NCBI RefSeq assembly: GCF_029227915.1
Contig: NC_079889.1
Coordinates: forward strand, 10,228,001 to 10,292,000
DNA: 64,000 bases
Source of the DNA: Hydractinia symbiolongicarpus
Taxonomy: Eukaryota; Cnidaria; Hydrozoa; Anthoathecata; Hydractiniidae
Direction: 5' to 3'
Part shown: positions 11,105-21,437 of the stretch, in pieces
Numbering within the stretch: the stretch's first letter is position 1
Layout of the letters: every line of letters starts with the position of its first letter
The notes under the pieces: generated by a model
The model's input: only the letters and a program-made list of their open reading frames with translations
Told to the model about the DNA's origin: nothing
Database searches by the model: none
Translations under genes and position numbers: made by a program

Positions 11105-11317
11105 AACTACAATCATGTTCATAAATTATTGGAAAAACGGCTTTTGAGGCTTTTTTCAGAGTTTCCCCCCTCTCCCCCAACAGTCAGTGTTGATTTTGTG
11201 TTGATTTGTGCCCCAAAATACTGCCGGCGACTCTGGAAAAGACCTCCAACCAACACTGAAGAGTGGGGGGAGGGGGAAAGTGGTTTTTCCAAAACTATTA
11301 TGAACATGATTGTAGTT
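11105..11317. mobile_element. Fold-back element (MITE-like)
   Basis: The left arm AACTACAATCATGTTCATAA, continuing to GGAAAAAC and a C-rich run TTTCCCCCCTCTCCCCC, is mirrored by the right arm: GGGGGGAGGGGGAAA, GTTTTTCC, then TTATGAACATGATTGTAGTT. Each arm spans roughly 75 bases around a short centre. This palindrome explains the two mirror-image open frames (11093-11326 plus, 11119-11322 minus). No clear target duplication was found. Confidence 0.65.
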
Positions 11318-11394
11318 GCCATGTGAAAATCAAATCCAATAAGTAAAATTTAGTTAAAAAAATAATTTTTTGAGGAAACTAATTTATCACACCG

Positions 11395-12578
11395 CAGTTT
11401 GTAACATGTAATTGGTAATAATGTAATAATGTAATTGGTTCAAGAAGCTTGAAAGGTGGATATATTTTGGATAAGGTAGAAGATTGGATTAATGAATTAA
11501 AGATGCTGAGTAAAATTGCTAAAACAGAGTCGCAAGGGACATAAAGTTGTTTTATCAGTGGCTGGCTACAAGCATAAATTAACATACTGTATGCGAACAT
11601 ACCACACATATATAATTATTGGAAGAAGTACTCGTAGTTATTAATTCGAATTAATACCAGCACTGACGGGAGGTATTAAAGTAAACAATAACGAGAGACA
11701 ACTGCTGTCACTCCCGGTTAAACTTGGTCGTCTTACGAATATTCTAAAACTTATCACAAATAACTGAATATCTTGGTAAACAAATAAAAAAACAGACTCG
11801 ACAATATGAAGAAGATCCAGAACTGAAACAAAAGAAAAAACAATCAAACAAAATAAATTGCTAAGATTAGTGTCATTCTTGATCATGTCAGAAGTGAAAT
11901 GTGTAAGCAGGAAATCAGACTGAACGATATCAACCAGGAAGCAGTGTATTTAGTTGACTGACTACCTTCAAGGAACGAGAGATACACAATTAACAAGCTA
12001 TGCTTCTGGGCTCAGATTCGAATTTCAAGTTCACAATTGATCATGCTTTGTCATGCAAATAATGTGGCTTCCTTTCGCTTAGACAATGAAATCCGTAATG
12101 TCACTGGGATGTAACTAAAAGAGGTTTGTCATGATGTACGCATTGAACCGTGTCTACAACAGTTACCTGGTGAGCCATTGAGCCAGTGGACAGCGAATGT
12201 TTCTCAGGAATCGAGAGTTATGTATGCACAAGAGGCTTTTGGAACACTGGTCAAATGGCATTTTTAGATGCGAAGGTGTGCTACCAAAAGCATATGATGT
12301 AAATAAAAAGGAAAAAAAGAAAAATTACAATAAACTTATTTTGCAAGTAGAGCATGAAACTTTAACGCCACTAGCGACATCCGTGTGTGGCGGAATGGGT
12401 CGCGTGTGTCGAAAGTTCTATACTCGGCTTTCCGAAATGATTTCTGAAAAGCGTAAACAACATTTTTTAAAACTTTCGGCATGGATATGACGTAACATTT
12501 GTTTTGCGCTTATCAAGTCTATATGCATATGTGTTCGAGGAAGTCGATCAGTCTTTTCATCTAACCTTGTCGCATCTC
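11395..12578 (+). pseudogene. Decayed retroelement C-terminal coding region
   Basis: Joining frames across several breaks shows ordered pieces of one protein: GYILDKVEDWINELKMLS (about 11455), IPALTGGIKVNNNERQLLSL then PVKLG (11658-11735), FTIDHALSCK (about 12035), EIRNVTGM then LKEVCHDVRIEP (12090-12153), CTRGFWNTGQMAFLDAKV (about 12228), ILQVEHETLTPL then GGMGRVCRKFYTRLSEMISE (12345-12455) and CFALIKSICICVRGSRSVF (12505-12560). From memory this order matches the region after the reverse transcriptase in retroelement proteins common in cnidarian genomes. The GFW...AFLDAKV piece resembles a PD-(D/E)XK-type nuclease strand. At least two frameshifts and four in-frame stops make it non-functional. 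The exact retroelement clade is not settled. Confidence 0.65.
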
Positions 12579-12721
12579 TGTCAGTGGATCCTAAAGTAGT
12601 TCTGCTACCTTTATATATCATACTTATGTCGACATCAACTGAATAGCATTTTTCTTTTAATAAAGCGGCGATATTTCGGTATAGAAAAATTATAACAAAT
12701 TATTTTATTAAAATGTATGTA

Positions 12722-12901
12722 CAGTTGACTCTCTCTAATCCGAATCTCAAGGGGGATAATTCTCTTTCAGATTACAGAGAGTCGGATAGTAGAAAGTAGA
12801 TTATGAGAGTTTCTTAAGGAAAATCGACGCTGATTTTTAATTTGTTCGGATTATAGTTAAAGATTCGGATAATAGAGATTCGGATTGGAGAGAGTCAACT
12901 G
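12722..12901. mobile_element. Mariner/pogo-type MITE, 180 bp, TA-flanked
   Basis: The termini CAGTTGACTCTCTCTAATCC and, on the other strand, CAGTTGACTCTCTCCAATCC are followed by GAATCTC at both ends: 27-bp TIRs with one mismatch. TA flanks both sides (12720-12721 and 12902-12903). The CAGT start and TA duplication fit pogo/Tigger-like members of Tc1/mariner. The interior repeats versions of the end (CAGATTACAGAGAGTCGGAT, AGATTCGGATAATAGA), giving further internal fold-back. It encodes no protein. Confidence 0.85.
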
Positions 12902-12903
12902 TA

Positions 12904-13539
12904 TATACGTTTTAATTAAATATAATGTTCAAAAAAGGACCATAATTTTTTTGTAACATACTGTGTGCTTCTATGCTACCTTCGTGTAGTATGGATGGAG
13001 CATGATGACGGGTCTATTCAGAGCAATACGCTAACTATCTTGTGAAATGCCTTAGTCTATTAGAATTACTAAAACCTTTTAGAAATAACTCAACAAATTT
13101 TACTGTTTTGCAAAAAAAAAAAATGCTAGAGTACTATTTCTTTTTAGGAGTCAAAATATACCCAATATTAGCTAAATCAAATTCTATTCATACTATTATT
13201 ACCTAATAGCTATTTTCAACCGGTTATTATGAGAAAGTCGTAGCGTTCAATGGCTAGAGAGCCTTAAGAACGGGCCTAGGACAGCAGAATATAACTTAAC
13301 TTCGTAGCAACCATAACAGTCATAACTCAATTTTATTTAGCTAGTTACACTATATTAATAACTATGTCCCTCCAATAGTTTTTCTAACAGCTACGAACAA
13401 AAAAAGTCCATATACATTTTTATCATTTTTGTCATAAGGTTTTAGTTTTAAAAATATTGAAAGTTCAAAATCACATTACCCTGCTTCCTATGAACAGCAA
13501 AAAAAACATATGATACACACAAGTATTTTTCTAAAATAT
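12904..13539. other. No feature recognised
   Basis: AT-rich sequence between the mariner-type MITE and the decayed tandem array, with no repeat partner, exon or RNA gene that I could see. Confidence 0.4.
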
Positions 13540-14900
13540 CGTTTTTATTTGTGTATGTATAGTTATTCAACTCTACTGCTTGTTTCAATATCTCTCTTTT
13601 GATAGATGTATGGATAGGTGTCCCACATTTCTTCATTTTTACTGCGTCGAATAAATTATTCCGTGAATTGAGCTGTTAGAACATCTAAGGTTGGCGTGCT
13701 AAATATTTTAATTCGCGCGAAGGGTAAGATCAAAAAATGCGTTTTTCAAATGATGCATTTATATTGATAAAATCTCTATTTTTATAAGGTATGGATGGAT
13801 CTCTCATTTGATTGGTTGTTTACTGAGTAGAACTAATTTTGTATACACAGGTCTGCTAGGACATGCTGTATGTTTTTCCGCCTCAAGGTATTTTGCAAAA
13901 TATCCTATTAATATTGTATGGTGGTATGGATCGGTCCCCCTTGTTCCTGCTTCTTACTGAGTGGAATAAAGTCTTCCCGTGAATTTACATGCTAGGACAT
14001 CTGATATTATCGCGCGTGATTGTTATCGGAGTGGAATGAAGTGTTTTTAGACATATATGGTAGGGTCTTTTTCTTGATTGCTTCTTTGTGGTGTAGAATA
14101 AAGTTTCGCTTTTGATTCGCTTACTAGCTAAATCTCCTTTTTAGTAGTGTATGGATGGATATCTAACATTATATTCAGCGTGAAAGGCAACTTCCAAAAT
14201 TCTCATTTCAAATGATGTATGGATAGGTCTAACACTCCCGTGCCTGTTTTCTGAGTGGAATAAAGTCTTTTCTCGAATTGGCCGACCAAGAGATTTAATA
14301 CTTCACCTTTCGCGATAGCGTTTTTATCAGATATCTTTTAAGTTGTATGTCAGGATCTTTTGCTCCCCTGCCTGTTTACAAAGTAGAAGAAAGGCTTTTT
14401 TATTCGCTTGCTAGAACATTGAACATTTCATTTGGTACGAGCTTCTTCCTACAAGGTTCGAGAGAGCTTTAACAAAATCTTTGATGTATGCACATGCAAT
14501 GATATACGCACGCGCGTGCTACTCGCCCTTTCGATTTGTGAGTAGAAAAAAGTGATCGTTGGACCGTTTTTTATTCTGTTCTTTTTTTTATATTGCGTAA
14601 GATTATTCCCCAAAATACTTTTTTAATGATGAATTGATAGGTTTCGCTACTTGTCTAATTGTTTTTTAATCAGAATAAGATTTGCCTTGTTTAGCTTCAC
14701 AAAACATTCAATATCGTATATATTGCGGGAATGGTTTTTGTTTTCAGTATTGTATGTGTAGGTGTGGATGTGCCAGGCTAATTGCCTAAATATTTACCCT
14801 AATAGGACATCTTTCCCAATTACTTAATTCAATTCGCTTGCTTGTGTACTGACTAGAATAAAGTTTCCCCTTGCTTTTTTGTTTCCGAACAAACTCGTTA
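13540..14900. repeat. Ancient, degenerate tandem repeat array
   Basis: Variants of GTATGGATGGAT, then CTGAGTGGAATAAAGTC, then GCTAGGACATCT recur irregularly. GAGTGGAATAAAGT-like blocks occur near 13640, 13825, 13970, 14025, 14093, 14250, 14380, 14541 and 14850. Spacing varies from about 65 to 300 bases, so units have been deleted and diverged. The block AAATATCGTTTTTATTTGTG near 13540 is close to AAATATCGTTTCTGTTTGTG near 29901, just before the large minisatellite, tying both arrays to one repeat family. Confidence 0.55.
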
Positions 14901-15685
14901 AAATTTAGAACACTTGTACACATTTCATGTGATAAAAAAAGACCTTAAATGTTAATCGAGATACTTAGTAGGCCTTTGCGTTTTAATTCTTAGTATTTAA
15001 CCAGAATTTCAAAATTTGTTTAACGATGAATTTCACGTTGCAAAAATTAAATGCGTACGGTACGGTATGGATGGATGCGTTGTTTTATGAATGACGAGCA
15101 TATGCCATAACCCATTGGGTAATTAATTACTCTGCAAGTAATAAAAGAGACACAGTTACATTAATACATGCAGCCATGCTGCCGAGCATGGTGATACATA
15201 CTAACTTTCTGCAGCCCTTCCCTGGCCTCTTCCCAGCTGAACTTGTGTTATGTTATATAAGTACAACGTCGTCCGTAGCGAGGTTATAATAATACAACCT
15301 CGTCCCTGGCTATAATCGCTGTTGCGATGTCAGAAAAATACAACTAGTAGCTTTTTAAACGTCCTGGATATTTACGTTACACTTTAATAAGGGACATTAA
15401 ATTAACGTGAATTTTTAAAAAAGTCTGGCTAAAAAGCGAAAATAGCCGAAAACCAGTTGGCTGAAACAAAGTTTTCAGATAGGTGGCTACACCCTTTACT
15501 TTAGAAAAAAATTTGGCGAAAGTCTAAAGTTTGTTAATTCAAGGAGACAACAGTTTCAACAAACCTGTAATACTTAGCTACGGTTTTTAACTCACAATTA
15601 ATTTTGTAACAACAAGCTTTATGATGTGTTTTTATTTGAAGTGACATTGAATTTTGTGAATTCCAAGTAAATTAAGTCTATTGTT
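14901..15685. other. No gene recognised
   Basis: AT-rich sequence with small palindromes such as CAGCCATGCTGCCGAGCATG near 15171. No exon, RNA gene or repeat partner is supported. Confidence 0.4.
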
Positions 15686-15687
15686 GC

Positions 15688-15815
15688 AAGACTATGAAAG
15701 TTATTGGTTCGAATCCAATCCATCTTTAAAAGGTGGTAGTTCAAATTAAAGAACAACATGGTGTGCAGTAATTAGTTTCATACTGCAACAAACAATAATC
15801 CAAATCAATTCAAAA
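15688..15815 (+). repeat. Dispersed repeat family D with B-box motif, copy 2
   Basis: Nearly identical to 10861-10990, including GGTTCGAATCC and GGTGGTAGTTCAAAT. It differs by a few substitutions and a short insertion (GTGTGCAGTAATTAG against GTGTGTAATTAG). The two copies are about 4.8 kb apart in the same orientation, with unrelated flanks. Confidence 0.55.
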
Positions 15816-17015
15816 TTTGTGATTCATTCAGTAATACACTTATTCTATCTTTTTGTGTGCAAAATTGCGGTGTAATAGAATAAGCTACATTAATCTCCGG
15901 TATTTTAATTATTTTTAATTGCCATTGATCATAAGAACCGCCGTACGCTTTGTTACCCAGTCTTTTGTAACCACATCATCAAGTTCTATCCAAGCCAGTA
16001 CCGATAAGTAACGATATGGAGGAGATTCTTATTTATCTTTTGCTGCTTTTTTAAAATGGAAACAAATCAGAAATTTAAGCTCTTCGAATTTTTCTACCGT
16101 GATTAATCAAAAGTTAAGGCTCTTTACATTGCTTTTTAATGGTTCGACAACGAAGATTTGAACAGCCAGATTTGAATAGTAAAGTTGTTGGGTTTTGACA
16201 AGGTTTAAAATGTTCTCCTTAAGACATTTTTGACTTCTAAGGGCTTTGTTTTTACAACATACTCACTATAAAAAACGGACAATATATCGATAATGTAGAA
16301 TTGATATTATGTCCATATGCACTGGAATGAACGGGCTTCTAAATATTGATATATTGACCATATGTATGAAAAATGGATATATTGATGATTTTTTCGGGAG
16401 ATCCGAGAATCCATATAATATAGAGACCTGGTGACTATGTCAGGACGGAGCGCATCACTGCTGCGTCTATCCGCTGCACTGCAGGGCGTTCCGCGGTTTA
16501 CGGACTACTGCATCCTTGTTCCCATCCTCTTCCCTGTTTTAAACAAGGAAATATAACACTAAGATTTATTTATTAACGTCATCATCAGGCATCTACAAAC
16601 TTGAGAAGCCGACACTTACACTAGGCTGAGTCTGTAGCCAGGATAGCCAGCTCAACCATCCATAACATTTCATATCATACTTTATGACTAGCCTAGTTAT
16701 TTAAGCTTTCTTTGATAGAGAAAGAAAAAATTGATCATAAAGGCGGTTTGAAGGGAAAACGCTGGGTCTCCTGGCTAAATTTGTGGCTAGACAGACTCGT
16801 TTTTTCACAGAACTGTGCGTTTCTCTGCACGATAGTCGTTTAGGGGACGTAGGTAATGTTTATTTACAGGTAATCAAGATTCTAATATGAAAGTGAAAAA
16901 CAATAAACTGCGAAAATCTATTTCATGAAATTTAAATTCACTTTTCGAACGTTTTCTTCAATTCAATTCAATCTTGCAAAGTTTCTATGATTAAAGTAGG
17001 TAAGATATATTCTAT
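15816..17015. other. No gene recognised
   Basis: Contains a small cluster of ATATTGATATATTGA-like AT palindromes (16270-16430) and a GC-richer patch (16435-16530), neither with a recognisable product. No splice-bounded coding segment was supported. Confidence 0.4.
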
Positions 17016-17029
17016 CATCTGAATATATC

Positions 17030-17985
17030 TTCTTGTTTCATGCAAAAGATCTAGAGTGGATCTCAACAAAGAATTATCCTGCTAGCAAAATGGAAAAGTT
17101 GCTCCGTGAAAAACTTGAAAATAACAACAGCTAGAGAAAAGGACAACGACACCTTATTTCATGGGCAGAAGCAATGCATATAAGGACAAACAAGAAACAA
17201 AGAAGGCAGATAATAAAAGGAGGATTGAATTACATAGTATGTAAATCTGTGGAGACGTTGATAAAGACTTCATGAAATGTTATAACACCATTGCGGGGAC
17301 ATTGGTGTACCTCGTGTTGAGGAGAAGTCTGGCGAAGACAGTGATTTTGATTTCCCATGGATGGAAAATACAGAGATTGATGGTAAGTAGAATTGTTGTT
17401 ACATTTCTTGACACTTCATATATCATGATTTTACACTCATTGTGAAAACATTCGGGTTGAGGTACTGTAGGGTTTAAAAAATAGTGGCGACAACGAAAAT
17501 CAGTTGTTGAAAAGATGTGAAGAAGAAGTCAGCATACTCAAAAAAGAAATGTCTAGCTACTGGCTTTTTTACAGTATAATTGGAAAATGAGATAGATGTC
17601 AATAGCTTCAACTTTTATGCGAATGAGGTATGCTGAATGCTTCTTTTGCCTAATTGTGCTAGTTTATATTTATATTTATTTTTTTTTGGTTTTGTCAAAT
17701 GTTCAGGATTCTTCTTTATTGTGTGCTTCTCTTATCTTATCTTAACAACAGCTCTTGCAGTTTTAAAACTTAGGATTAGATATGGTTTCTCAAATGCTTT
17801 TCTATGACATTTTTTTATATTTCAGTGCTTACCAATGGCGAAAAGGTTAATCCTGAAGGAAGGCATGGACTTCGCGGAAAGGCAACTGTTGGAAGGGTGT
17901 CAGGAATTGCTGGTGTTATTGCCATTGATCAAAACATATCTGCTATAGATAATGAAGATGATTTGACAAAAAAGTGACAGTGAAA
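17030..17985 (+). pseudogene. Broken gene of unknown family, three coding-like segments
   Basis: Segment 1 (about 17045-17275) reads DLEWISTKNYPASKMEKLLR, hits an in-frame TAG near 17135, then continues RKGQRHLISWAEAMHIRTNK. Segment 2 (about 17290-17381) reads GDIGVPRVEEKSGEDSDFDF then PWMENTEID and ends at a good donor G|GTAAGT. Segment 3 starts after TTATATTTCAG at 17832, reads VLTNGEKVNPEGRHGLRGKA, and ends DNEDDLTKK with a TGA at 17977. Segments 2 and 3 join in phase. A stop and a frame change in segment 1 suggest a decayed gene; alternatively these are late exons of a live gene whose 5' part I misread. No family is recognised. Confidence 0.4.
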
Positions 17986-18202
17986 GCGATTTTTCCCTGT
18001 CCGGCTCAGACAGTGACCCGGAATAATGTAGCTCTTATCGTCTGTATTTATTATTTGAACTACCATAGCTCTTTTCCGGGATTACATATTTTTTTAAGAT
18101 TTCGTATCGTATCCGAAATCTTGTTTAAACGGGCTTTTTCCTCCTTCGTTTTCCTTCTTATCCTTCTTACTCATTTCACACAGTATGTTCTATTGTTTGT
18201 AA

Positions 18203-18362
18203 TCTCTTTAATAATAGCCGTCGTCTGTCTGCCCGTAACGGAAACACGAATTTTTAAAATGCGCATCAATACCAAATGCGATATATTTCTGTCCACTTTG
18301 TTGCAACGGGTTAATTTGAAGGACGGACGACCCCGTGGATTTTTCCACGGGCTAACGACTAG
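18203..18362 (+). mobile_element. Helitron-like mini-element, first of a tandem pair
   Basis: This 160-bp element starts TCTCTTTAATAATAGCC after an A. It ends in a palindrome CCCGTGGATTTTTCCACGGG (8-bp stem, TTTT loop), then CTAACGA and CTAG, followed by T. An A|TC start, a hairpin a few bases before CTRR, and a T after the end are the hallmarks of Helitron termini, and there are no TIRs. It encodes nothing and would need a RepHel protein supplied elsewhere. The next element begins at the very next base. Confidence 0.75.
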
Positions 18363-18519
18363 TCTCTATAATAATAGCCGTCGTCTGTCTGTCTCTGCGC
18401 GGACCCCCCGCTGAGTTAGAAAATGATGTTGCGGAAACACGAATATCAAATGCGATATGTTTTTATCCACTTTGCTGCGACAGGTAAATATAAAGGACGG
18501 GCGACTAATCAACGACTAG
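18363..18519 (+). mobile_element. Helitron-like mini-element, second of tandem pair, hairpin lost
   Basis: Starts TCTCTATAATAATAGCCGTC directly after the CTAG of the first copy and ends AACGACTAG|T. The interior (GGAAACACGAAT, AAATGCGATAT, GGACGGGCGAC) matches its neighbour. The palindrome has been deleted: GGGCGAC runs straight into TAATCAACGACTAG. Confidence 0.7.
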
Positions 18520-19400
18520 TCAATTTATATTATCAACTTGTGTCAAGTCATTAAAGTATGTTTCTGAACTATAAAGGGAATGAAATAAATTGAATTTGTT
18601 CCGAAATCTTTTAGCCTGCAAGGACTTTTCATTCTACTTTAATCAAGAAGAGAAAAGCTATTAGCTCTATACTATATTTCAACTATTTGTAGAATATATA
18701 TTTTTCCTTTTTAACAAGTAGTTAATTGCTTCTTAGAATAATACAAGACGTATAATATACGTAAAACTAGCACACCTCATACGTGACAATGTATTATACA
18801 TATTCATTTGTGGAAATAAATTAAAATCAATCACAATGGGCGAAAAGTGAATGTCTCAAAATATCATTCCCTATGTAATATATTAAAAAGGATGACCACA
18901 AGCTTGATCATATTATTTTTGAAGTAATCATAAAAAAACTTCCTATATTAACAAAAAGCAATTCATAAAGAAGTAGCAATCTTCTTGTGAAACATTCTGT
19001 GATGCCACGGATGCTAATTGTTTTGACTTTCGTAGTGCATGAGCATATTTTTAGAAAGTAGCTTTTAGTCTGTGAAATACACAAACACTACTAGATTTCA
19101 TCAAGACTCTACAACTATAAACTACAATCGTTCAATATATATTAACAATTGTTTGACAAAAAACGGATTCTTCTATATTCGAAAGCATAACAGATTAATC
19201 CTTAGCGAAGACGGCGTGATACATATTTGCCGAAACTTTGTTCCGGTATACGTTAACAAGTTTTAATGTTGTGAAACAAAAAAAGGTTTCTTTCAACCAA
19301 GAGATAATCGGCATATACAAAAGTATTCAGGTCTTAATTCATCGAAACAAGACAAGTAGAGTTCGTATATGTGACAATACCTTAGACACATTTCATTTTC
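18520..19400. other. No gene recognised
   Basis: AT-rich sequence leading into a tandem array. The 64- and 79-codon frames (19072-19477) lie partly in repeat units and show no recognisable motif. Confidence 0.4.
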
Positions 19401-19620
19401 CGGCCAAAATTAAGCGAAACGAGAGAAACATGGAGCGCTTAATTGATAATGGCATAGACAAGTGCCGACTTCGGTGATTTTTGGTCTAAAATTTCGTTTT
19501 ATATTGTCAAAATTGAACGAAACAAGAGAAACATGGAGCGTTTAACTGATATTATCATAGACAAGCGCCAAATTCGGTAACTTTTGTTCTGAAATTTTAT
19601 ATTCCTGCCAAAATTGAATG
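19400..19620. repeat. Tandem repeat, two diverged units of about 103 bp
   Basis: GAGAAACATGGAGCG recurs at 19423 and 19526 within otherwise matching units (CAAAATTRAACGAAAC, ATAGACAAG, TTCGGT, TTTTGTTCT-like). It adjoins the 82-bp array and may be a higher-order variant of it. Confidence 0.55.
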
Positions 19621-19639
19621 TCAAAAAGTATTATCTAAA

Positions 19640-20005
19640 AGGTTATGAAAGGCCCAATTCACCAAAACAACTGAACCTGTTATGTATAGATTGCTTCTAG
19701 AAACATGACCATTTTCCTGAATTTTTATCAATGGCCTAGCTCACCGAAGCAAGTAATTCTATTATGTACGGATTGCTTCTAGAAACAGGATCTTTTTCCT
19801 GAATGTTTATCAATGGCTCAATTTACCGAAATAACCGCATCTGTGATATATGGATTGCTTCTAGAAATAGGAGTTTTTTCCTGAATGCTTAACAATGGCC
19901 CAATCCACCGAAACAACTGAATCTGAGATGTATGGATTGCTTCTAGAAACAGGAGCTTTTTTCTAAATTTTTATCAAGGGTCTAATTTACGGAAACAACC
20001 GTATC
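19640..20005. repeat. Tandem repeat of 82-bp units
   Basis: GATTGCTTCTAGAAA occurs at 19689, 19771, 19853 and 19935, an exact 82-bp period, with partial units at each end. Units also share CCTGAATTTTTATCAATGG and ACCGAAACAAC. A related array in opposite orientation lies at 27960-28175. Confidence 0.75.
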
Positions 20006-20019
20006 TCTTACGTAATACT

Positions 20020-21090
20020 GATCACTCGCCTTCACTACTGGTATTTGGAACATACATTGCTTGTGATGTATTCTGTTAGACTCAAACAAACTGATCATGT
20101 CTCGTTGGGTAAGCGCAGTAAAACACAAGATGTGAAATTGAGAATGAATATTTAGGCGTGTCTGCTAAATTTGTTTCTTTGTCTCTGATATTATGATGAC
20201 CACTGGCGAATCGGCCATCATGGCTTGTTTATCTACCAACTACAATTGATGTACTGATAAGAATCGTTTTGTGGGAAGATGTCCAGATAATTTTTCGTTT
20301 GTATATAGTGCGAGACCATCATGGCGATGGTAGTCACCGTTTTCCCCAGTTCAATTTAACTGAAAAGTTAGAATATTTTTTGAAACTATTTGTATGAAGC
20401 TTAACTGCTGTAAGCCCCTGCGCTTCTTAACAGGCTACTACACTCTACTACAAGCTACTACAGGCTACTACACTCTGCTACAGAGAAATACGCTTTACTA
20501 CAGAGAAATACATTCTACTACGCTCTACTACAGGCTACAACAGTCTACTACAAGCTACTACAGGCTACTACACTCTACTACAGAGAAATACGCTCTACTA
20601 CGCTCTACTACACGCTACTACACTCTACTACAGAGAAATACGCTTTACTACAGAGAAATACATTCTACTACGCTCTACTACACGCTACTTCACTCTACTA
20701 CAGAGAAATACGCTTTACTACAGAGAAATACGCTCTACTACAGAGAAATACGCTCTACTACGCTCTACTACGCTCTACTACACGCTACTACACTCTACTA
20801 CAGAGAAATACGCTTTACTACAGAGAAATACATTCTACTACGCTCTACTACACGCTACTACACTCTACTACAAGCTACTACAGGCTACTACAGATGCTAC
20901 TACAGGCTACTACGCTCTACTACAAAGAAATACGTTCTACTACGGCCTGCTACAGAAAATAACGTACTGCTACACATCGCTACGAAAAATTACGCTTTGC
21001 TACATTGTATTACAAGGAAAGAAAGGGCTTGCTACACTCGACAACAGACAATTGATAAGTCTCACTACAATGTGCTTTATGGAGAATAGC
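20020..21090. mobile_element. Element B, copy 2, with expanded minisatellite
   Basis: 20020-20330 is the reverse complement of the body at 4290-4590. It is followed at 20430-21000 by a long array built from CTACTACA-GGCTACTACACT and ACAGAGAAATACGCTCTACT modules. The array is irregular, mixing 9-10 base and roughly 20 base modules, and ends in degenerate units. A 231-codon open frame runs through it only because the modules lack stops in that phase; its Thr/Tyr/Leu-rich product is repeat translation, not a protein. Confidence 0.7.
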
Positions 21091-21312
21091 ACATTATTAT
21101 CTCTACAAGGCTTGGGAACGTACATAGGTCTAACGCATGTTGAATACTATATTTCCTTCATTTTCAGGAATTAATACGTGGACGACTTACCATAAATTCA
21201 CACTGTATCAATATCTATTATATGTAACTATATTGTGGCAATAATATGCTGCAATATTTTCGCAATATGCTGCAAGGCCGATATGTAAATTGTTTCTTTT
21301 TTCCCTGTTTAG

Positions 21313-21437
21313 ATTTGGACAAGTTGAAGCCCAAGTTAACCATCGCGTCTTATGATGTCTACGTTGGTTTAGGGTTATATTTAATTTTAGCTATTAGCGC
21401 GCTAATGTTGTCCGTTCCGATCCGCTTTCGCTTTTAA
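21313..21437 (+). CDS. Possible terminal exon with one membrane segment
   Basis: After CCCTGTTTAG (a good 3' splice site) a frame reads LDKLKPKLTIASYDVYVGLG, then LYLILAISALMLSV, then IPIRFRF-like residues and a stop at 21435-21437. The hydrophobic run is long enough for one transmembrane helix close to the C-terminus. No upstream exon or family was recognised, so this could be chance. Confidence 0.25.

Noticed and set aside
11093-11326. Mirror-image frames on both strands.
   Set aside because: Both result from the fold-back element at 11105-11317.
20394-21089. 231-codon open frame, the longest in the window.
   Set aside because: It lies inside a minisatellite and encodes only repeated Thr/Tyr/Leu/Glu-rich modules; the phase simply lacks stops.
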